A stretch of 64,000 nt of DNA from Rhynchopus sp. YZ270_cl-10 (GCA_964035575.1 OZ037885.1:186001-250000); one strand, 5' to 3'. Positions 19,203-29,336 are shown, numbered from the stretch's first letter. Numbers and translations are program-made. Notes: generated from the letters alone by a model not told the origin.

Positions 19203-21440
19203 TCACTTGGTGACCTCCTGGTGAACGGTTGTGCCATCCTTGGTCACGTCGCGCACAACAGTGCATTTGTCTTCGGTCTCCGTCATGACAGTGTCTGTGT
19301 GGGTGTGCACACCGTTCACGTGCTTGTCCTCGTGCTCCTCGTGGATTGCAGCTCCGTCCACAACCTTGTCCACGACAGTCTTTGTGTCGTGCGAACACAC
19401 CCCGTCCTGCTTCACAGTGCTCACCTCTGTGTGCACGTGTGCGCCCGCAACGTCGTCGTCGGTCACAGTCATCTCACTGTGTGTGCTCTTCCCGTTCACG
19501 GTCTTGTTCACAACGCACTCAGTGCACGCCGCCTTCCGGATCACAGTCACGTCCTCCTCGAAGTGGCCCTCAGCTCCGTCCTTCTCCGTCATCTCCGTGT
19601 GGATGTGCTCGCCGTTCAGGTCCTTGTCTGTCGTCACGCGGAGCTCCGTGGTCTCCCCACCAGGCGCAGTCGTCGTCGTGTTGGTCACCTCCTTGTGGAA
19701 GTTGTCCTCAGAGTTGTCGGTGATGGTCTTCTCCTCGTGCACGTGCACGTTGCCTGCATCGCTGTCACGCACAATCTTCTTCGTGTGCTCGCCGTTTGCG
19801 CCCTTGTTGGTGGCAACAAAGTCCTCGTGCACAGCAACACCGCCAACTGTCTTGTCAGTGACCTCTGCGTGCACGTGTGCACCACGGGAGTCCTTGTCAA
19901 TCACAGTTGAGCACTCGTCCTTGTTGGTGATGACAGTCACGTCCTGCACGCTGTGTCCTTCCACTCCGTCCTTGTCGACCATCTCGGTGTGGATGTGCTC
20001 GCCGTTCACGTCCTTGTCGGTCGTCACACGGGTCACGTGGGACTCGCCAACAGGTGTGGTGGTTGTCTTGTTTGACACCTCCTTGTGGAAGTTGTCCTCA
20101 GCCTTGTCCGTGATGGTCTGCTCCTCGTGTGTGTGCACGTTGCCAGCGTCAACGTTACGCACAATCTTCTTCGTGTGCTCTCCGTGTGCAACCTTGTCGG
20201 CGGCAACAAAGTCCTTGTGTACGTTCACACCTCCAACATTCTTGTCAAGCACTTCTGCGTGCACGTGTGCACCACGGGAGTCCTTGTCAATCACAGTTGA
20301 GCACTCGTCCTTGTTGGTGATGACAGTCACATCCTGCACACTGTGTCCTTCCACTCCGTCTTTGTCGACCATCTCGGTGTGGATGTGCTCGCCGTCGACG
20401 TCCTTGTCAGTCGTCACACGGGTCACGTGGGACTCACCAGCAGGGGTGGTGATTGTGGTGTTGGTCACCTCCTTGTGGAAGTTGTCCTCAGCCTTGTCGG
20501 TGATGGTCTGCTCGGAGTGGATGTGCTTGCTGCCAGCGTCAACGTCACGCACAATCTTCTTCGTGTGCTCGCCGTGTGCGACCTTGTCGGCGGCAACAAA
20601 GTCCTCGTGCACAGCAACACCGCCAACTGTCTTGTCAGTGACCTCTGCGTGCACGTGTGCACCACGGGAGTCCTTGTCAATCACAGTTGAGCACTCGTCC
20701 TTGTTGGTGATGGTGGTCACGTCCTGCACGCTGTGGCCACACACGCCGTCCTTCTCAACCATCTCGGTGTGGATGTGCTCGCCATCGACGTCCTTGTCAG
20801 TCGTCACACGCGTCACGTGGGATTCACCAACAGGTGTGGTGGTTGTCTTGTTCAACACCTCCTTGTGGAAGTTGTCCTCCTTCTTGTCGGTGATGGTCTG
20901 CTCCTCGTGTGTGTGCACGTTACCCACATCTTCGTCACGCACGATGTTGGTGACGTGTTCGTCGCCAATCTTCTCCTCCGTCACAACAACGTCCTTGTGC
21001 ACGTGGACAGACCCAACGTCCTTGTCGCAGACCTCCTTGTGCACGTGCACGTCGCCAGAGTCGTTGTCGATGACTGTCGACACCTCGGTTGCGCTCTTGA
21101 TGGTGGTCACATCCTGCACGCTGTGGCCACACACGCCGTCCTTGTCGATCATCTCGGTGTGGATGTGCTCGCCGTCGACGTCCTTGTCAGTCGTCACACG
21201 GGTCACGTGGGACTCGCCAGCAGGTGTGGTGGTGGTGGTGTTGGTCACCTCCTTGTGGAAGTTGTCCTCAGCCTTGTCGGTGATGATCTTCTCCTCGTGG
21301 ATGTGCACACCCTCTCTGTCGACGTCGCGCACAATGTGCTTGATGTGCTCGCTGCCAACATCTGCCTCGGTGACAGTGATGTCCTCGCGCACGGCAACGC
21401 CGTTCTGGGTTGTGTGGTTCACCATGTGCTGGGTCGGCAT
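19203..21440 (-). CDS. His-rich repeat protein, array member 1 (745 aa)
   Basis: Start at the ATG 21440 (MPTQHMVNHTTQNG), shared with two paralogues; the longer upstream frame is spacer. No signal peptide or membrane span. The protein is almost entirely 130-residue modules, about five, each made of eight or so strands of 14-20 residues of the form G-x-H-x-H-x-E-V-x-D-K-D-V. Landmarks per module are EDNFHKEV, GESHVTRVTTDKDV, GEHIHTE, GHSVQDVTVI and GAHVHAEVTDK. Cys occurs about once per module. It is strongly acidic and His-rich. Alternating His on one strand face could bind metal or respond to pH; this is inference. C-terminus ends TTVHQEVTK. I recognise no known family. Codons are strongly G/C-ending. 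Member 6 (36941-38788) is nearly the same minus one module. Confidence 0.85.
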   Translation of the reverse strand: MPTQHMVNHTTQNGVAVREDITVTEADVGSEHIKHIVRDVDREGVHIHEEKIITDKAEDNFHKEVTNTTTTTPAGESHVTRVTTDKDVDGEHIHTEMIDKDGVCGHSVQDVTTIKSATEVSTVIDNDSGDVHVHKEVCDKDVGSVHVHKDVVVTEEKIGDEHVTNIVRDEDVGNVHTHEEQTITDKKEDNFHKEVLNKTTTTPVGESHVTRVTTDKDVDGEHIHTEMVEKDGVCGHSVQDVTTITNKDECSTVIDKDSRGAHVHAEVTDKTVGGVAVHEDFVAADKVAHGEHTKKIVRDVDAGSKHIHSEQTITDKAEDNFHKEVTNTTITTPAGESHVTRVTTDKDVDGEHIHTEMVDKDGVEGHSVQDVTVITNKDECSTVIDKDSRGAHVHAEVLDKNVGGVNVHKDFVAADKVAHGEHTKKIVRNVDAGNVHTHEEQTITDKAEDNFHKEVSNKTTTTPVGESHVTRVTTDKDVNGEHIHTEMVDKDGVEGHSVQDVTVITNKDECSTVIDKDSRGAHVHAEVTDKTVGGVAVHEDFVATNKGANGEHTKKIVRDSDAGNVHVHEEKTITDNSEDNFHKEVTNTTTTAPGGETTELRVTTDKDLNGEHIHTEMTEKDGAEGHFEEDVTVIRKAACTECVVNKTVNGKSTHSEMTVTDDDVAGAHVHTEVSTVKQDGVCSHDTKTVVDKVVDGAAIHEEHEDKHVNGVHTHTDTVMTETEDKCTVVRDVTKDGTTVHQEVTK

Positions 21441-22381
21441 TATGAGATTTTTTTTTTTGTTTGGGGTTTGGTTTAGTAAAAACTTGGGTATTGAAGAATC
21501 TGTGAGTGGTGGGTTGGTGAGCACTACTTTATCCACGGCCCATACCAAGACGTACCAGACAGGAACCGCTGTCCCAACAGGGTCACACACGACGGTGGGG
21601 AAGCAACATTATTATGAGAGGGGGTGCACATTTTTTTTTTTCACTCTCTTTTTTGCTGTTTTCTGGAAGCAACTGCACACAATCCTAGACACAAATAAAG
21701 ACAGAGCAAAGGAAACGTTTTTAATTCACAGACAGGTGACTTAGCACACCATGCTGTGGTTGTGGGGTGAACAAAAAGAACGAAAGGAAATAATAAGACG
21801 AATAGTCCATGTGGACACCAGCATCTTAATAACGGCAATCTAAACCTTCAGCAAACAACGTTACTGAGAGGGGAAAATAAACAGTGGAAACAATCAGGTG
21901 TCCTTACAGACACGTTATCTGCAGAGCAGAAGAAAACATCAACTAATAGAAGGGGCAAGGTTTAAAAAAAGGTCTAAAAAAAAAAGGAGCAAAACAAGTC
22001 TTTGGAGCTCTTTTGTTGAAGAAAAAGAAAAAGAAAAGAAAAATTAAAAAGTCATAGAAATTCTTTGAAAGATGAACCTAAGTGCCTTGCCCAAGCGCGG
22101 GCTTAGTCACTTAAAAAAAAAGAAACGAACAAACGCAACAAAACGGGAGGTTTGGCGATATAACAACACAGGCATTAATATGCTTTCTGAACCACCCTCT
22201 GGCACATAACATACAACAAACAGACATTTGCTTTGTTTTGTTTTTGTTAATATTTGTTTGTTTTTTTCTTGGAAATCAAACTAGAATCAAAAGGACAGGG
22301 AAACATTCCAAACGGAATAAGAAGAATCAAAACTGAGACAGAATGGAGCATCAGGACGTTATATATTCCACACAAAAAAAA
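21441..22381. other. Spacer between array members 1 and 2
   Basis: Holds the fifth-family motif TGTCCTTACAGACAC at 21899 and a family 1 hairpin at 22068-22112. The rest is A-rich on the plus strand. No gene seen. Confidence 0.6.
22068..22112 (-). repeat. Hairpin repeat family 1, extended stem
   Basis: Minus strand: AAGTGACTAAGCCC, loop GCGCTT, GGGC then AAGGCACTTAGG and TTCATCTT. The CTAAG/CTTAG stem is kept and the loop has become a second stem (GCCC/GGGC), arguing for selection on the fold rather than the letters. Confidence 0.6.
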
Positions 22382-25375
22382 TCACTTGTTCTGGACAAAT
22401 TCTTCGTGGACATGCACTCCACCCTCAACAACATCGCGGACCACCGTGCACGAGTCGCGGGTGTCGGTTGTCACAGTGTCGGTGTGGGTCTGTTCACCGT
22501 TCACGCTTTTGTCGACGTGTTCCTCGTGGATTACGGCACCATCTTCAACTTTGTCCACGACCGTGGTGCCTTCCTGCACAGACACATCGTCCTTGAGCAT
22601 CGTGCGCTGCACGGTGCGCACCTTGGCACCGTCCACAACCTCGTCGGTGACAATGATAGCACCCTCGGTGCTCTTGCCATTGGCAGTCCTGTGCACAATG
22701 CACTCAGTCGTGGTGGGGCCGTTGATCACAGTCACATCCTCAGTGAGGTGCCCGTTGGTGCCGTCCTTCTCCATAACCTCGGTGTGGATATGCTCGCCGT
22801 CCACGTCCTCGTCGGTGGTAACCCGCTTCACCGTGGCCTCGCCTGAGGGCGCAGTCGTCGTCTTCGTCACCACCTCCTCACGGAAGTTGCCCTCATCCCT
22901 GTCCGTGATCGTCTGCTCCTCGTGCACGTGAAGCACGTTGCCGACATCGGCGTTGTGCACAACCTTTCTAACGTGCGCACCGTCCGCACCTTCCTTGTCC
23001 GTCTCAAGCACATCCTCGTGTACCTTCACACCGTTCACAACCTTGTCCGTCACCTCAGCATGTACGCGCGCAGTCTCGGTGTCCTTGTCAATGACAGTGG
23101 TGCACTTCTCCCCGCTCTTGATGACAGTCACGTCCTGCACAGTGTGTCCCTTCACACCGTCGCGCTCGACCATCTCGGTGTGGATGTGCTCGCCGTTCAC
23201 ATCGCGGTCTGTCGTGACACGCTTAACATAGGTCTCGCCTGAGGGGGTGGTGGTCATCTTCTTGGACACCTCCTTGTGGTAGTTGTCCTCAGCCTTGTCG
23301 GTGATGGTCTGCTCCTCGTGGATGTGCACCTTGCCCACGTCGAGGTCGCGCACGATGGTCTTGGTGTGTCCGTCCTGCTCGGCAGTGTCGGTTTCAACAA
23401 GGTTCCTGCGGACGTGGATGCCACGAACGTGCTTGTCTGTCACCTCTGCGTGCACATGCACGTTGCCCTCTTCCTCGTCGATGATCGTGGTGCACGCATC
23501 CTTGGTGGTGATGACGGTCACATCGTGCATGCTCTCTCCGTTCACCCCGTCCCTGTCCACTCTGTCGGTGTGGATGTGCTCCCCAGCAACGTCCCTGTCC
23601 CTGACCACACGGCGCATGTGGGTCACACCTGAAGGAGTGGCTGTCGTTCTGTCCGTCACCTCCTTGTGGAAGTTGTCCTCCTTCTTGTCGGTGATGGTCT
23701 GCTCCTCGTGAATGTGCACCTTGCCCACGTCTTCGTCACGCTGCACCATAGTGATGTGGTCTGTCCCCTTCTGCTCGTCCCTCACAACAACCTCAGTGTG
23801 CACCTGCACATCACCCACCACGTTGTGGTTGATCTCCTTGTGGACCTGCACGTTGCCAGTGTCGTTGTCGATGACGGTGGTGACCTCATTCCCTTTGCGG
23901 ATCGTGGTCATACCATGCGCGCTGTGGCCGTTCACACCTTCTCTGTCAATCATGTCGGTGTGGACCACTTCGCCGTCAACCTCCCTGTCGGTTGTCACAT
24001 GCTTCACGTAAGACTCACCGGCAGGTGTGATTGTGGTGGTGTGTGTCTCTTCCCTGTGCTGGCTGTTCTCTCTGGTGTCGGTGATGGTCTGCTCCTCGTG
24101 GATGTGCACCTTGCCCACATCCTCATCACGCAGAACTGTGGTCACGTGGTCGTCCCCGGTCTGCTCGTCCCTTACAACCACCTCTGTGTGGATGGGCACG
24201 TTGTCCACGATGTTGTCGCTGATCTCCTTGTGCACCTGCACATCGCCAGCGTCGCTGTCGATGATGGTTGTGACCTCAGCTCCCTTGCGAACGATGGTCA
24301 TGTTGTGCTCACTGTGGCCGTTCACGCCGTCTCTGTCGATGGTTTCGGTGTGAATCAGGGCGTCGCCCACCTCCCTGTCGGTCTTGACACGCTTCATGTG
24401 GGACTCACCAGCAGGGGTGGTGGTAGTGGTGTGGATCTCCTCCCTGTGCTGGCTGTTCTCCCTGAGATCCGTGATGGTCTGCTCCTCGTGCACGTGCACG
24501 CAGCCTGCGTCAACGTTGCGGACGACCTTCTGCGAGTGCCCGTCCATGATGTCCTTGTCGGTGGTCATGTAGTCCTCGTGCACGTGCAGGCCACCAACGT
24601 CCTTCTCCGTCACCTCGGCGTGGACCTGTGTGTTGCCCTTGTCTTTGTCGATGATGGTCCGTACCTCGTCACCCTTCTGGATGACAGTCACGTCCTGCAC
24701 AGTGTGCCCGTCGGCGCCGGCCTTCTCAATCATCTCCTTGTGGATATGCTCGCCGTCAATGTACTTGTCTGTCGTGACGTGTGTCAGGACGCTCTGCTGC
24801 CCATCGGCTGCAGTGCGCAGCTTGTTAGTGACCTCCATGCGGAAGTTGTCCTCAGGCTTTTCCGTGGTCGTGGTCTCCTCGTGGATGTGCACGTTGCCTG
24901 CGTCGTAGTCGCGCACAACATTCTTTGTGTGTCCATCTGCATCGTCGTGGTCCTTCTCGACGTAGTGTCTGTGCACCTCCACACCGTTGACCTTCTTGTG
25001 AGTCGACTCGGCGTGCACATGTTCACCGTTCACGTCTTTGTCGATGATGGTTGTGAACTCGCCTGGATTCTTGATGATTGTAACGTCCTTCTCGGTGTGG
25101 CCTTCTGCGCCGTCTTCAGAGACCTTCACTGTGCGGATGTGCTCGCCGTTCACTTCCTTGTCTGTTGTGACACGCTTCACGTGGCACTCACCGGCAGGGG
25201 TGGTGGTCGTTGTTCTGGTCACCTCCTTGTGGAAGTTATCCTCCGCCTGGTCGGTGATGGTCTGCTCCTCGTGTGTGCGCACACCATCCTGCTCCGTGTC
25301 ACGCACAACACGCCTCATATGCTTATTGCCGACGTCGAACTCAGCCACGTCCTGGTGCTCGTGTGTGGTCGGCAT
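22382..25375 (-). CDS. His-rich repeat protein, array member 2 (997 aa, longest)
   Basis: Start ATG 25375 (MPTTHEHQDVAEFDVG). About seven to eight modules of the type in member 1, more diverged from each other than in members 1 and 6: strand motifs such as GEHIHTE, NVHIHEEQTITD and VQVHKEI recur with many substitutions. A distinctive strand pair, VNGVEVHRHYVEKDHDDADG, is shared with members 3 and 4 and marks a subgroup. The C-terminal module (EEHVDKSVNGEQTHTDTVTT, then CTVVRDV) matches the end of members 1, 6 and 7, so the family has conserved ends and variable middle. No signal peptide. The plus strand carries long stop-free frames (up to 592 codons) as a composition by-product. Confidence 0.85.
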   Translation of the reverse strand: MPTTHEHQDVAEFDVGNKHMRRVVRDTEQDGVRTHEEQTITDQAEDNFHKEVTRTTTTTPAGECHVKRVTTDKEVNGEHIRTVKVSEDGAEGHTEKDVTIIKNPGEFTTIIDKDVNGEHVHAESTHKKVNGVEVHRHYVEKDHDDADGHTKNVVRDYDAGNVHIHEETTTTEKPEDNFRMEVTNKLRTAADGQQSVLTHVTTDKYIDGEHIHKEMIEKAGADGHTVQDVTVIQKGDEVRTIIDKDKGNTQVHAEVTEKDVGGLHVHEDYMTTDKDIMDGHSQKVVRNVDAGCVHVHEEQTITDLRENSQHREEIHTTTTTPAGESHMKRVKTDREVGDALIHTETIDRDGVNGHSEHNMTIVRKGAEVTTIIDSDAGDVQVHKEISDNIVDNVPIHTEVVVRDEQTGDDHVTTVLRDEDVGKVHIHEEQTITDTRENSQHREETHTTTITPAGESYVKHVTTDREVDGEVVHTDMIDREGVNGHSAHGMTTIRKGNEVTTVIDNDTGNVQVHKEINHNVVGDVQVHTEVVVRDEQKGTDHITMVQRDEDVGKVHIHEEQTITDKKEDNFHKEVTDRTTATPSGVTHMRRVVRDRDVAGEHIHTDRVDRDGVNGESMHDVTVITTKDACTTIIDEEEGNVHVHAEVTDKHVRGIHVRRNLVETDTAEQDGHTKTIVRDLDVGKVHIHEEQTITDKAEDNYHKEVSKKMTTTPSGETYVKRVTTDRDVNGEHIHTEMVERDGVKGHTVQDVTVIKSGEKCTTVIDKDTETARVHAEVTDKVVNGVKVHEDVLETDKEGADGAHVRKVVHNADVGNVLHVHEEQTITDRDEGNFREEVVTKTTTAPSGEATVKRVTTDEDVDGEHIHTEVMEKDGTNGHLTEDVTVINGPTTTECIVHRTANGKSTEGAIIVTDEVVDGAKVRTVQRTMLKDDVSVQEGTTVVDKVEDGAVIHEEHVDKSVNGEQTHTDTVTTDTRDSCTVVRDVVEGGVHVHEEFVQNK

Positions 25376-25700
25376 CGTTTGTTAGGTGTAAAAAAAGTGT
25401 TTATCTGTGCGTTATGTGTATCGTTAACGTGGTATCATGTTTGACGTCGACAGGTAAAAAGCATGGGGACGTTAGCTGTATGGGTCATGTCTGAAAACCA
25501 CTTCCTGTGCATATACCTTGAGGTTGTGCATAATAGAAACGTGGGGGGAAAAAAAGCAGCAAAATATGAAAGCAACAAAATGTCATGCGCTCAGCATTGT
25601 CAGATGAGCGACAAAGATAGTAGAATATAGAGTGAAGTTGATGGTGCAAAACGCCTCGTGGACGCAGGCAACTGACACTCCGCAGGTATAAAATAAAATA

Positions 25701-25971
25701 CCGACCCTCCCCCGTGAAATTGTCCCCCCCCCCAAAAACCGGTATTTTGCCCCGACGGACAATTTCAAGGCAGGGGGGGACAATTTCAAGGGAGTCGCGG
25801 GGACAACCTTTGCTCTCCCTTCTTCACACCAAAACGGCCACCCCCCTACAGTACGAGAAATTGTCCCCCCTTTTTGCCGTATGTGATATTGTCCCCCCCC
25901 TCACTTTTTCCCCCAGGGGGACAATTTCAAGGGGGTCGGAGGGGGGGGACAATTTCACGGGGGAGGGTCGG
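25701..25971. mobile_element. 271-bp MITE with about 29-bp TIRs and TA flanks
   Basis: The ends are CCGACCCTCCCCCGTGAAAT and its inverse at 25952-25971, extended by TGTCCCCCC inward, with TA on both sides (25699-25700 and 25972-25973). Inside are at least four more GACAATTTCA or inverted copies next to C or G runs. A TA flank would fit a Tc1/mariner-like target choice. It sits inside an ATAAAATAAAA run. No coding capacity. Confidence 0.65.
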
Positions 25972-26268
25972 TAAAATAAAATAAAATGGGTAAAGAAATC
26001 TAAGGTTAGTGGGAAAAGGCAGAAGGAAAACTTGATCGGGATGTTTATGTCGCCGCACATCATCTTTCAAGTTATATTTTTGTAGTTTCGACAATCACCT
26101 TTTTATAAATTGTTGGGGTGTAGTTGCCTCGGTTGTGTTGCCACAGTTGTGCAATCTCCACTGTCCAAAAGTTCACTCACGAAAAGGCCTCAGTATTTTT
26201 GCAAACTTGGTTGTATTAGTGTAACCACCCTAGAGTGTGCTCCACTATTTTTATAAAGGAAGGGGCTG

Positions 26269-26303
26269 TAAGATGAGCCTCAGCATCGCGTGCTGAGTCA
26301 CCA
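26269..26303 (-). repeat. Hairpin repeat family 1 with compensatory changes
   Basis: Minus strand: GGTGACTCAGCA, loop CGCGA, TGCTGAGGCTCATC. Compared with the usual CTAAGC/GCTTAG, the third pair has changed from A-T to C-G on both sides and a seventh pair is added. Confidence 0.65.
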
Positions 26304-26569
26304 AACTAAAAGAAGTTTACGTTAACGATCAAAAAAGCTTCCCCCACAAAGCAAAAGGATTATGAAAAAAGCAAAAAAAAAAAGAAAAAAAAAAACATCC
26401 ACCCGAAACAACGGATGGTACTCTTGCGAGTTGTGACTGGCAAAAGCAAACTACAACAAAGGGGGTCGGTGCCCTGTGTTAGGAGGGTTAGTGTTGAAAA
26501 CCAAACTTCGGTCTATATGTTATATTTCAGAGGGTTATTTTCCCCTCAGCCGCAAAGGGGGTGGCATAT

Positions 26570-28375
26570 TTAGTCAATTGTCTCAGTATGGATGTGTACG
26601 CCGTTCACATCTCTGTCCGTTATCACGTGTGTGAAGTGGGACTCACCTGCCGCTGTTGTGGTGGTGGTGTCCGTCACCTCCTCGTGGAGGTCCGGCTTGT
26701 CGGTGATGGTCTGCTCCTCGTGGACTGCCGTGTCGCCAGCTTCTTCATCACGCACAATTCTGGTCACGTGTTCGTCGCCAATCGTCTCCTTTGTTACGAT
26801 GACGTCTTTGTGGATGTGATCGACGCCGACGTCTTTGTCGCTGATTTCTCTGTGGACATGCACGCCTGCTGGAGACTCTCTGTCGATGATGGTTGTGACC
26901 TCAGCCCCTTTCTGGACGACGGTGACGTCGTGGAAGGCGTGGCCGTTGACGCCGTCCCTGTCGACTCTCTCGATGTGGATGTGCCCGCCACCGACGTCCT
27001 CATCAACAACCTCACGCTGCATCCCCGAGCTCCCCATGGGCGTCGTCGTCATGGTGGTGATCACCTCCTTGTGGTAGTTGTGCTCCGCCTTGTCGGTGAT
27101 GATCTGCTTCTCGTGGATGTGCACGTTGCCTGCATCAGTGTGCCGCACAACCTTCGTCCTGTGCCCACCCACAATATCCCTGTCCGTCGTCACAACGTCC
27201 TCATGTATGTGGACCCCAGCAACATCCTTCTCCGTCACCTCTTCGTGTACCTTGACACCCCCCTCCTTCTGGTCAATGATGGATGTACACCCGTCCTTCT
27301 TCGAAATGACAGTAACAGACTGAACAACCCCGTCTTTGTTGACGGTGTCCTTGTGGATGTGTTCACCGTGGACGTCCTTGTGGGTGGCGACGTGTGTCAC
27401 GAGATGCTGCTTCCCGTCTGCAGTGGTGGTTGTCTCGTTCGTGATCTCTTGATGGAAGTTGTTCTCAGGCTTGTCTGTGATCGTGGTCTCCTCGTGGATG
27501 TGCACATCGCCTGCGTCGTAGTCGCGCACAACGTTCTTCGTGTGTCCATCTGCGTCGTCGTGGTCCTTCTCGACGCAGTGTTTGTGCACCTCCACACCAC
27601 CAATGTTGCGCTGCGTGTCTGTCACCTCTTCATGCACTTTGACACCTCCCTCCTTCTTGTCAACGATGGATGTACACCCGTCCTTCTTCGAAATGACAGT
27701 AACAGACTGGACAACCCCGTCTTTGTTGACGGTGTCCTTGTGGATGTGTTCACCGTGGACGTCCTTGTGGGTGGCGACGTGTGTCATGAGATGCTGCTTC
27801 CCGTCTGCAGTGGTGGTTGTCTCGTTCGTGATCTCTTGATGGAAGTTGTTCTCAGGCTTGTCTGTGATCGTGGTCTCCTCGTGGATGTGCACATCGCCTG
27901 CGTCGTAGTCGCGCACAACGTTCTTCGTGTGTCCATCTGCATCGTCGTGGTCCTTCTCGACGCAGTGTTTGTGCACCTCCACACCACCAATGTTGCGCTG
28001 CGTCGACTCGGAGTGGGTGTGGTCACCACGCGAGTCGTAGTCAAGCACGGTGACGAGCCCAGCGTTGCTCTTGGTGACGGTCAAATCTTGCACTGCGCCG
28101 TCCTTCTCCACCCGCACGGTGCTGACGTGCGTTCCATCTACATCTTTGTCAGTCGTGACACGCCTCTCACAGTGCGACTCACCGCGTGCATCAGTTGTCA
28201 CAGTCACCAGCGTCTCCTTGTGGAAGTGCCCCTCTGGCTTATCCATCACTACATGCTCTTCGTGCACATGCATACCCTGGTCATCCAGGTCGCGCACAAC
28301 ACGCTTCAGATGGGTCTGCCCGTCGGCACACTCCTGGTGTACTGCGACACGGTGGTTTTCGTTGCTAACCGGCAT
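26570..28375 (-). CDS. His-rich repeat protein, array member 3 (601 aa)
   Basis: Start ATG 28375 (MPVSNENHRVAVHQEC), the most divergent N-terminus of the family. Modules carry GVEVHKHCVEKDHDDADG, DVHIHEETTITDKPENNFHQ and GVKVHEEVTD strands. Two adjacent blocks (27217-27603 and 27604-27990) are a 387-bp, 129-residue tandem duplication with only a few changes, so very recent. The protein stops at HIHTETID, mid-module, without the conserved C-terminal module of members 1, 2, 6 and 7; either a truncation or a natural variant. Cytosolic by default. Function unknown as for member 1. Confidence 0.82.
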   Translation of the reverse strand: MPVSNENHRVAVHQECADGQTHLKRVVRDLDDQGMHVHEEHVVMDKPEGHFHKETLVTVTTDARGESHCERRVTTDKDVDGTHVSTVRVEKDGAVQDLTVTKSNAGLVTVLDYDSRGDHTHSESTQRNIGGVEVHKHCVEKDHDDADGHTKNVVRDYDAGDVHIHEETTITDKPENNFHQEITNETTTTADGKQHLMTHVATHKDVHGEHIHKDTVNKDGVVQSVTVISKKDGCTSIVDKKEGGVKVHEEVTDTQRNIGGVEVHKHCVEKDHDDADGHTKNVVRDYDAGDVHIHEETTITDKPENNFHQEITNETTTTADGKQHLVTHVATHKDVHGEHIHKDTVNKDGVVQSVTVISKKDGCTSIIDQKEGGVKVHEEVTEKDVAGVHIHEDVVTTDRDIVGGHRTKVVRHTDAGNVHIHEKQIITDKAEHNYHKEVITTMTTTPMGSSGMQREVVDEDVGGGHIHIERVDRDGVNGHAFHDVTVVQKGAEVTTIIDRESPAGVHVHREISDKDVGVDHIHKDVIVTKETIGDEHVTRIVRDEEAGDTAVHEEQTITDKPDLHEEVTDTTTTTAAGESHFTHVITDRDVNGVHIHTETID

Positions 28376-28796
28376 ATTAGTGTATGTGTATTGTGTAAAG
28401 GTAGTAGCGCCTTCGTTGGGAGGTAAGCATAGATGAGGTCGACAATGATAAACAAAAAATGAGAAGACAGCCGTTTAGTGTATTGTCCAGACAACTCAAG
28501 AGTGAAGACCATTTAAAAAAAAACACATCTTAACGTACACTCTCTGTTGATTCTAAAAACGGAGGGTAACGTGCGAAACACGAGAATCGTTTTCGCGAAT
28601 ACTAAAAGATTTTCCTCAGATATGTCATATCCCCGGAAAAAAAGAAAAAATGGTGTTTCAAAGCAAATGAGTTCTTGGTGCAGAATAATAAATGGCTACC
28701 AGAGAGAGACCTTGGGGTCTGTCCAGAATAGGTAGGGGAAGCAAAAGAAAAAAAATAAAGAGAGAAAAACCGTTTGCAACGAAAAGCAAGTCATAG

Positions 28797-28886
28797 AGGC
28801 GGAACCTCGCGACTGCTTACGTCACCTGAAAAGGGGGAAAAAAGAACCCCGATAAGATGAGCTCAGTCTCGTGCTTAGTCTCCTCT
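28797..28886 (-). repeat. Two successive family 1 copies
   Basis: Minus strand: AGACTAAGCACGAGACTGAG with CTCATCTTATC, then CTTTTTTCCCCCTTTTCAG followed directly by GTGACGTAAGCAGTCGCGAG. The second begins right after a textbook splice-acceptor tract. Confidence 0.5.
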
Positions 28887-29031
28887 GAAAAAAAGAGAGA
28901 ATTTTTTTGTAGAAAAACAATAACAACAACAACAACCAAACCGGGCACAAAAAAAGAAAGCAAAGTTTATAAGATGAACCCATCAGTCAACCCTTTACAA
29001 TAAAAAAAGAACTCTTTTTTGTGCAGCCAAA

Positions 29032-29133
29032 TAGGTGTCCTTGACAGACACGATTGGCAAAAATATATATTTTTGGAAGTTGAAAAGTGCAAAACGCCCC
29101 ACCGTACATCGGCACGCATACACTATAAAATAA
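29032..29133 (+). repeat. Fifth-family repeat cassette
   Basis: GTGTCCTTGACAGACAC (a GTGTC/GACAC hairpin), 35 bp, then GGAAGTTGAAAAGTGCAAAA, CGCCCCACCGTACATCGG and ATAAAATAAAA. Related pieces in the same orientation lie at 7095, 18722, 21897, 25626, 32441, 36684, 44097 and 46935. Confidence 0.5.
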
Positions 29134-29336
29134 AAGGGGTGGAGTTTGTGACAGTGCTATCGCCTCTAGGCGAACGTGAATACACTGGGGGGGAGCGAGG
29201 ACGACTGAATCAAATGAAATGGGTATAGTGGCCGGTGTTTAGTTAATGTCACCCATACACTCATTCGGGCCAAAAAAAAAAAACGCTATCTAATAACAGC
29301 AGTATGTGCTGCACACAAAACTGCAAACAAAAACAA

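Larger units (their letters stand above)
25376..26569. other. Spacer between array members 2 and 3
   Basis: Contains a fifth-family cassette at 25626-25700, a TIR element at 25701-25971, a TGATTGTCGA motif near 26088, a family 3 copy at 26110-26165, a GTGTAACCACCCTAGAGTGT motif at 26220 (also at 42046) and a family 1 hairpin at 26269-26303. No gene seen. Confidence 0.6.

Noticed and set aside
19231-21744. 837-codon open frame on the plus strand opposite array member 1, and similar frames of 592-621 codons opposite other members
   Set aside because: The antisense frame is stop-free because the sense codons are repetitive and G/C-ending; its translation is Ser/Thr/Val low complexity and repeats with the sense modules. 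No start context or leader supports it.
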